Source: Lingula anatina
Lineage: Eukaryota > Brachiopoda > Lingulata > Lingulida > Lingulidae
Assembly: GCF_001039355.2 (NCBI RefSeq)
Contig: NW_019775421.1
Coordinates: forward strand, 296,222 to 360,221
Reading direction: 5' to 3'
Length of the DNA: 64,000 bases
Both the position numbers and the translations under genes were made by a program. A model generated the notes under the pieces. The model worked only from the letters and a program-made list of their open reading frames with translations. It was not told the origin of the DNA and did no database searches. Shown piece by piece: positions 59,201 through 64,000 of the stretch. How positions within the stretch are numbered: position 1 is the first letter of the stretch; every line of letters begins with the position of its first letter.

Positions 59201-62200
59201 TCTTCCAGGCACGCGACGGCAAACATCAAGGGACACACAAGAGTGTGTGCAATGCTTTTCAGAGAGACTCTTATTGCAGATGTCATTTTGCAGACGCCGA
59301 CTTGGGGGGGGGGGGTCCAATAGAAGAAATATCCAAGATTTAGGCAATGGTGCCCTGCACACATAAGCAAGTTCAACGAAAAAAATACCCTAATATTTAT
59401 GGTTGTCTTCAAATTCCAATGAAACAAGTCACCCTTTTTTTGTTGTTGTAGCGGCCGTTATGGATCCATAGACTCTGAAAATAAGAGACGCGTAAAGATT
59501 CTCGAATCATTGGATGTGTTCTTGCAAAGCGCAGTCCCAAATGGTGTTTTCGAACCTACTTGGAATGCACCCTGTACCACTGGGATTTATGGCTAGTTAT
59601 TGTTTTCCAGCCCAAGTCCCATGCAATAAAAAAATGCTGATATCCCTCAGACCTAGGACATGGCGTTTAGTCGTCTCGTTATGGCTTGACCTCCGCCATA
59701 TTTCAGCAATTATTTCTAAGATTCGATTGGAACCTCGGATTGTTGCCTGTAGCAGTAAGAACGCAGTAAGAAAAAAGGTCGATGTCTTTCGTATCTTTCT
59801 GACACAAATGGCCGTATAAATTGACCTCCAATTCCCTGGAGTCGAGCAATTACAGAGAACGTACAGCAACGATCTGCGCGGCCATTCCGACAACGGTTGG
59901 GACGTAAATGGCAGTGTGCTAGCAAAGAAATGTCCTTCGTTCCCTATTACTTCTATTACAGTGCAGGAGACGTTCGCCCCTTATGCCAACCGCCAAGGTC
60001 CGGCGTGACAGAAAAAAATGATAGTCCTAAGAATGGAAGTCCGGGGTCCCATTTGATTAATACAGGTTAGGGTCAGTCAAAGTATTGGGGTTAATATATG
60101 GCACGAATATCACCTGTACAAAATAATGGGGAACGGACTACGGTACCTAGCGGACTACCATTCCTGTCACAGTGGCTTACCCTAACATGTAGTAGTGTAA
60201 TCATAGGGGACCCCAAATTTCCATTCCTAGAACTACACACCTATCACACCTATAACACAGCTGGCGAGTCACTGTGTTGGCTTAAGGATCAGGCGCTTGA
60301 TTGCAATTCCACACTCCGAAATCCCTTTGTGATCTTGCCCATTTCTCATTGAATGTGGTTTGTAAAGTAAACTGTGTATTATATATGAAAAGGTAAAACT
60401 TAGGATTACATTTACACGGGCGCCGTGCGATGAAATTGTCCGTACGATTTTTTTTTTGAAATTGTAAGGAGCTACGGGCTACGCCGAGTGTGTCTACATT
60501 ACATGGCCTTAAATCCGTGCGATTTCGCACGGCCACCTTCTACCTCCGCTCAGGCGCCGTACGAAAGGGTATGACGGGCAGTATACATGCACCGCACAGG
60601 CGTCGCATTTCAAATTTAATCTAGGCTCAAACTAATTGAAATTTCATTCAAGTCTGTGAAGCACATAAGGGTTAGTTTTTTTGGTTGAAGTGGATCCAAA
60701 ATCTGTCTGTTCGTCAGTGTAATGGTAATTATAAAAAATACGCAAATGCGTTTCTTGCATCTTGCATATAAAACACAACACCATAAGAAAAATGCCACAG
60801 TTGCATAATGTTAAGCCATTCTCGTATGTGAAAAAAAATCTCGTGTGTGAATAAAAAAACGAATCTGATTCGTAACCACAGATAACTCCGTGAAGAAGGT
60901 CTACCAGGTTTTGCAATAACGCTTCAGTTGGTTCATTATTCTTCATTTTGTCCAGGCAAGTACTATGTCAATCTCAAGTGAGAAGAAGTAATCGATAACA
61001 AGTCTACAGTATGAAAGCTATCCATCAACCACAACGTGAAAAGTAATACTGATATGAGCTTGGACGCGGAAGGCGATTCCCAGCTAGGTTGCAGGATACC
61101 CTGCGTTGCAGGGCCTCTTTCGGCCAGTACACCAAACGGTGACGGCGACTGAATGCTTGTTATACGCGATAAGCCAACTTATGAACATCAGGGTGACAAA
61201 TGTGGGCATTCAGGCCCGTAGTCAACAATTTTAAAAGGGGGGTTCTTTTTCTGGAAAAGTGGACCTTTTTCCATAAAAACTTCATGAACCTAGAGCAAAT
61301 GTTACCCAGAGTGGACCTTATCCCAGCAAAAGGGGCAGTTCTTTCGAAACCCCCCCTCGACCCCCCCCCCCTGGCTACGGGCCTGGCATTACAAATAGGA
61401 TATACATGTATAACATCATGTATTGTTGTAGTGACGTTTCCGTTGTTTACGTCCTTCCTTATGTTGGAAAGATGCTTCAAGGCTCCGCAGCCATGTTTCT
61501 TTTTATTATAAAGCATACGTTTATACAGTACATGTAAGGCTATCATATCTCCCGTTTAGTTGATATGCAAGAAACAAAAAACCCTTAAAGAAGCTGTGGC
61601 GAAAATTGCTCATTTTCACAAAGTGAGAAGAGCCTAAGATTAAATGTACAATTTTCAGGCCTGCTTGGACGCGCGACAGGTGAAAATAAAACTGATAACG
61701 TGGCTTTAGTCAAGATAGATTGTGCAATGGTTTTATTTAAGTGCTTGAAAATAGCGTTTGCATTTGTTAGTCATAAGCATGGTTCGCGGAAAACTCAGGG
61801 AGATAGTCGGGAAATAAATAGTTACATAGATAAGTAGACAAGCTCCATGTTAATACATCATTTTTCTTTTTGAAGCTTAACTAAGGAAATACGATACAAT
61901 ATAGCCTTATCTCTCAAATCCCTCTCTCTCTCTCTCTCTCTCTCTCAGATGAAATTGCAATCTTTTACTTTGTTTCAAGGGTTTAGGGTGGCAGGGAAGG
62001 CTCTAATTCATTTACGACTGAGAATGCCATCTATCGGTGAAACACATCGACAGTATTAATTATTTAGCAATTGCGCTGCCAATACATATATGTGCTTATA
62101 CAGTCAAACATTTTCAATTGTTACAATTGTATTTTGTTGTTTTAATTCTTAATCTTTTATATTATGTAAACCTCTAAAGTAAGTCTGTAATTTACTGCTG

Positions 62201-62265
62201 TAATTCTCAAGTTTTTTATGTTAGAAATGTAAAGTGCTTTGAAATAAGAAAAAAGAATGCGCTGG

Positions 62266-62325
<60 letters not shown>

Positions 62326-62339
62326 TTATTATTATTATA

Positions 62340-62377
<38 letters not shown>

Positions 62378-63894
62378 AAGAACGTTGCTTGTTGCTTTAA
62401 TCTGGAATTACAGTGTGATTACAAATTATAGTGTATATCGCTGTAGGATCACTCTCAAGCATTTATCTTGGATGTTGAAAATAAAATCTCATTTAAACCA
62501 TGCAGAATATGGCCTAACGGCATCAAACTAATTGTATAATATCTTTTATTTTCAGATTTTGTCGGGCATCGTACTCGCCTATATGGCATATGTGATCTAT
62601 TTGGGTAAGGACCTGGTAAAGTCATCGTTACTTAACACGCTATCATCTACCCCTCTATGTGTTGGTAAATTGGTGAATTTGAGAAAATGTCTGTTGAATT
62701 GGTCCAGGGCAAGGTTTTGGTTAGGCGACAGGGTCAATCACATAAATTAACGGTTCAACATTTGATATTCGATGTTCTTTTCTTGTGAAGCAGTGTCTTT
62801 TTAGAGAGAATCGATTTTTGTCAAGGTCCTTTGCACATTGAGCGATACACTTTGCGACAATGTTCTACTACCGGTACACTGTGAAATTGTCAGTTTGTCG
62901 GTTTTGGACACCGAGTCTTGCTCATACAGGAAGAGAGAGGGTCCGGTGTTTCATTAAAATGTAATCTAACACATGCAACTGTAATGACTAATTGAACGAA
63001 CGAACAAGCGCGAATGAATGAATGAATGGTTTTGCAGGAATTTTTAATGTCAAGTACTACTGGTAGGCTATCTGTATGTGTAACGCTCATTATGCAATGT
63101 ATGCTTTTGAAGTTTATACTTACATGAAAACATATGTATATATTTCGAAGAGCTAATTCTTTGCCTATATTTCAGTCGAAATAGCCAAACAAACGGTTAA
63201 CCAGGCCTATCGAGACCTGCAAGGTTTTGGAGATGGAGGAATGGACACTTCAATGCTTGTGACACTGCCTGCCATTCCATTGTACGCCTTCACCGGCTTA
63301 TATGGACTGTGGTTTATCTTCAGTATAATCGCCATGGTGGGAGTGTGCACCGTAAGTGAAATACGTGGTTTATCTTCAGTTTTTTTGTCATGGTGTGCAC
63401 CGTAAGTGAATGCATGGTTTATATTCAGTATTATCGCCATGGTAGGGGTGTGCACCGTAAATAAAATACATGGTTTATCTTCAGTATTATCGCCATGGTA
63501 GGGGTGTGCACCGTAAGTGAAAGCATGGTATTAAGTTATATATTATTTTATTAACCCTCATTATTTAGTTATTATCAATTTAATGTTTAATTTAAATATT
63601 TAAATTAGTAAACTCTGTAATTTATATAAAAATAAAAGACTTTCTCTTCTTACATCTCGTAGGATGAAGTTGTCTTTTCTTTACAGTAATAAAATCTGTT
63701 ACATAAATAAATAAACACATAAATAAAATAAAAGTAAATTTAAGACAAAAATGGTCCACTGTACGATTATATTTCATTACTATTTAATTTTTTTTTTCAG
63801 AAAGTACGTGGGATGCTCTTACCATGGGTAATAGTCACGGCAATCATCAGTGCGATTGAAGTTGCTTGGATCGTCTTAACTTTTCTGAAAGTTG
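43811..63894 (+). CDS. LAPTM4/DUF7027-like four-span membrane protein, copy 3 (first four exons, continues past the window)
   Basis: Exons 43811-43876 (66 nt), 62556-62604 (49), 63176-63351 (176) and 63801-63894 (94) join in frame with phases 0, 1, 0 and 1, giving 128 codons plus one base. Exons 1, 2 and 4 have exactly the lengths and phases of LAPTM-like copy 2. The N-terminus is MQKCCFCCNLRQGT. Span 1 lies in ILSGIVLAYMAYVIYL, span 2 in FTGLYGLWFIFSIIAMVGV, and span 3 in WVIVTAIISAIEVAWIVLTF. The loop encoded by exon 3 is longer than in copy 2 (IAKQTVNQAYRDLQGFGDGG). Two exons should follow beyond 64000. Assigning the 43811 exon to this gene across an 18.7-kb intron is inferred from family structure, as no other matching first exon was seen nearer. 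Confidence 0.75.
44713..44854. other. Assembly gap (142 N) between poly-G runs
   Basis: The unknown bases are bounded on both sides by G homopolymers, and the sequence to the right starts the first copy of the 4.6-kb duplication. The true length of the gap is not known from the sequence. Confidence 0.95.
47973..48142 (+). mobile_element. CAGGGGCGGAT-family element with 5-bp target duplication, copy 3
   Basis: The insert runs from CAGGGGCGGATCCAGAG to AATCCGCCCCTG and is flanked by TATAT at 47968-47972 and 48143-48147. The second copy of the 4.6-kb duplication has the empty site AGCTATATGTCTTACC at about 52679. CAGGG-type ends with a 5-bp duplication are compatible with an hAT5-like element. 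It is non-autonomous with no open frame. Confidence 0.85.
48766..48880. mobile_element. Single-ended CCTAGATCGATC-family relic
   Basis: TACCTAGATCGATCTAGCAG through CATCTCC, TTTTCGCTAAATTACATTCA and AAGCGGCTCTGATGT matches one arm of the 31931-32168 element. The second arm is missing. The same relic is at about 53298-53410 in the duplicate. Confidence 0.65.
49513..54036. repeat. 4.6-kb direct duplication, second copy
   Basis: It starts in a poly-G run directly after a single N (49512) and ends at ACATGTTAAAAAATTC. Compared with the first copy it lacks the 170-bp element and has an extra 44-bp-scale repeat of GATAACTAACAAACCAACTA near 52570-52625, plus occasional single-base changes and homopolymer length differences. 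Confidence 0.9.
58755..58787. promoter_or_regulatory. Pair of CRE-type sites beside a CCAAT box
   Basis: TGACGTCA occurs at 58755-58762 and again at 58780-58787. Immediately left is ATTGG (CCAAT on the minus strand). This spacing is promoter- or enhancer-like but lies deep in an intron and may belong to an unrecognised repeat. Confidence 0.3.
60026..60230 (+). mobile_element. CCTAGGAATGG-family inverted-repeat element, copy 2
   Basis: CCTAAGAATGGAAGTCCGGG at the left pairs imperfectly with CCCAAATTTCCATTCCTAG at the right, about 205 bp apart. The interior matches the copy at 32385-32540 in opposite orientation. Confidence 0.7.
61211..61385. mobile_element. CAGGCCCGTAG element with 5-bp target duplication GCATT
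   Basis: The ends are CAGGCCCGTAG and CTACGGGCCTG, flanked by GCATT at 61206-61210 and 61386-61390. The interior has AAAAGTGGACCTTT and AACCCCCCCTCGACCCCC. Related interior sequence occurs in the distal tails of lectin units A (about 8115-8240) and B (about 20260-20345). The 5-bp duplication resembles that of the CAGGGGCGGAT element. Confidence 0.8.
62268..62375. repeat. (AAT)n-(ATT)n self-complementary array
   Basis: About 50 bp of AAT repeats are followed after a short break by about 50 bp of ATT repeats, so the strand can fold into one long hairpin. It ends about 180 bp before exon 2 of LAPTM-like copy 3. Confidence 0.95.
63310..63530 (+). repeat. Tandem duplication of the exon 3 end and its splice donor
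   Basis: Four consecutive units of about 49-56 bp begin TGGTTTATCTTCAGT, contain GCCATGGT and GTGTGCACC, and end in a donor-like GTAAGT or GTAAAT. Unit starts are 63310, 63366, 63415 and 63471. The first belongs to exon 3 of LAPTM-like copy 3; the other three lie in intron 3. Confidence 0.95.
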
Positions 63895-64000
63895 GTGAGT
63901 CAATAATGCACTTTGAGGGGGGGGGGGGCATGTTTTACGTGAAATCTACCGAAAGTCGACTGAGGTTCCTTTAAATCTTTCTCTATGTACAATATTGGAT

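Larger units (their letters stand above)
54037..62555. other. Distal part of intron 1 of LAPTM-like copy 3
   Basis: No exon is supported. It contains a poly-A tract at about 56213-56238, inverted-repeat elements at 60026-60230 and 61211-61385, two palindromic TGACGTCA sites at 58755-58762 and 58780-58787, a (CT)n tract near 61922-61948, and a self-complementary trinucleotide array at 62268-62375. Confidence 0.45.

Noticed and set aside
58965-59222. Hydrophobic minus-strand frame (VISIFSGVLAVYVLSS) after a TTTCAG acceptor, reminiscent of exon 2 of the LAPTM-like genes
   Set aside because: The acceptor puts it in the wrong phase for the family, no partner exons were seen on that strand, and the similarity is only general hydrophobicity.

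Overview
This is animal (metazoan) nuclear DNA. Genes are split by long AT-rich introns with GT-AG junctions, coding sequence is a small fraction, and the window is full of microsatellites, short inverted-repeat transposons and non-LTR retroelement debris. The gene families (PAN/EGF/C-type lectin secreted proteins, LAPTM-like four-span membrane proteins) suggest an invertebrate such as a lophotrochozoan or non-vertebrate deuterostome; I cannot fix the species from the sequence.

Left third (about 0.4-20.35 kb): a tandem segmental duplication. Unit A (about 400-8260) and unit B (about 8270-20350) each carry a five-exon gene on the + strand encoding a secreted protein of about 281-282 residues: signal peptide, PAN/apple-like domain, one EGF module, and a long-form C-type lectin domain with an EPN motif. 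Exon lengths and phases agree between copies. Unit B also holds a decayed third copy of the PAN exon inside its first intron, plus three insertions absent from unit A. Unit A has one insertion absent from unit B. Each unit therefore serves as the other's empty-site control.

Middle and right (22-64 kb): three members of one small four-transmembrane family resembling LAPTM4/DUF7027 proteins. Copy 1 is on + (exons at 22144, 23176 and 23746; later exons not found). Copy 2 is complete on - (36761 down to 30656, 155 residues). Copy 3 is on + (first exon 43811, next exons from 62556, running off the window end). Each begins with a 66-nt exon encoding M-x-x-C-C and a Cys-rich stretch. Copies 1 and 2 converge; copies 2 and 3 diverge across about 7 kb. 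The 18.7-kb first intron of copy 3 contains a near-identical 4.6-kb direct duplication bounded by N and poly-G runs.

Between 25.8 and 27.2 kb lie a transposon, a truncated reverse-transcriptase fragment ending at a single N, and an exon-like piece resembling the C-terminus of a FEN1/XPG-type nuclease, with a PIP box but an in-frame stop.

Several short inverted-repeat element families recur. Three N runs (3913-3919, 26432, 44713-44854, plus a single N at 49512) coincide with duplicated or missing sequence and probably mark assembly joins. No rRNA, tRNA, CRISPR or prokaryotic features were seen.
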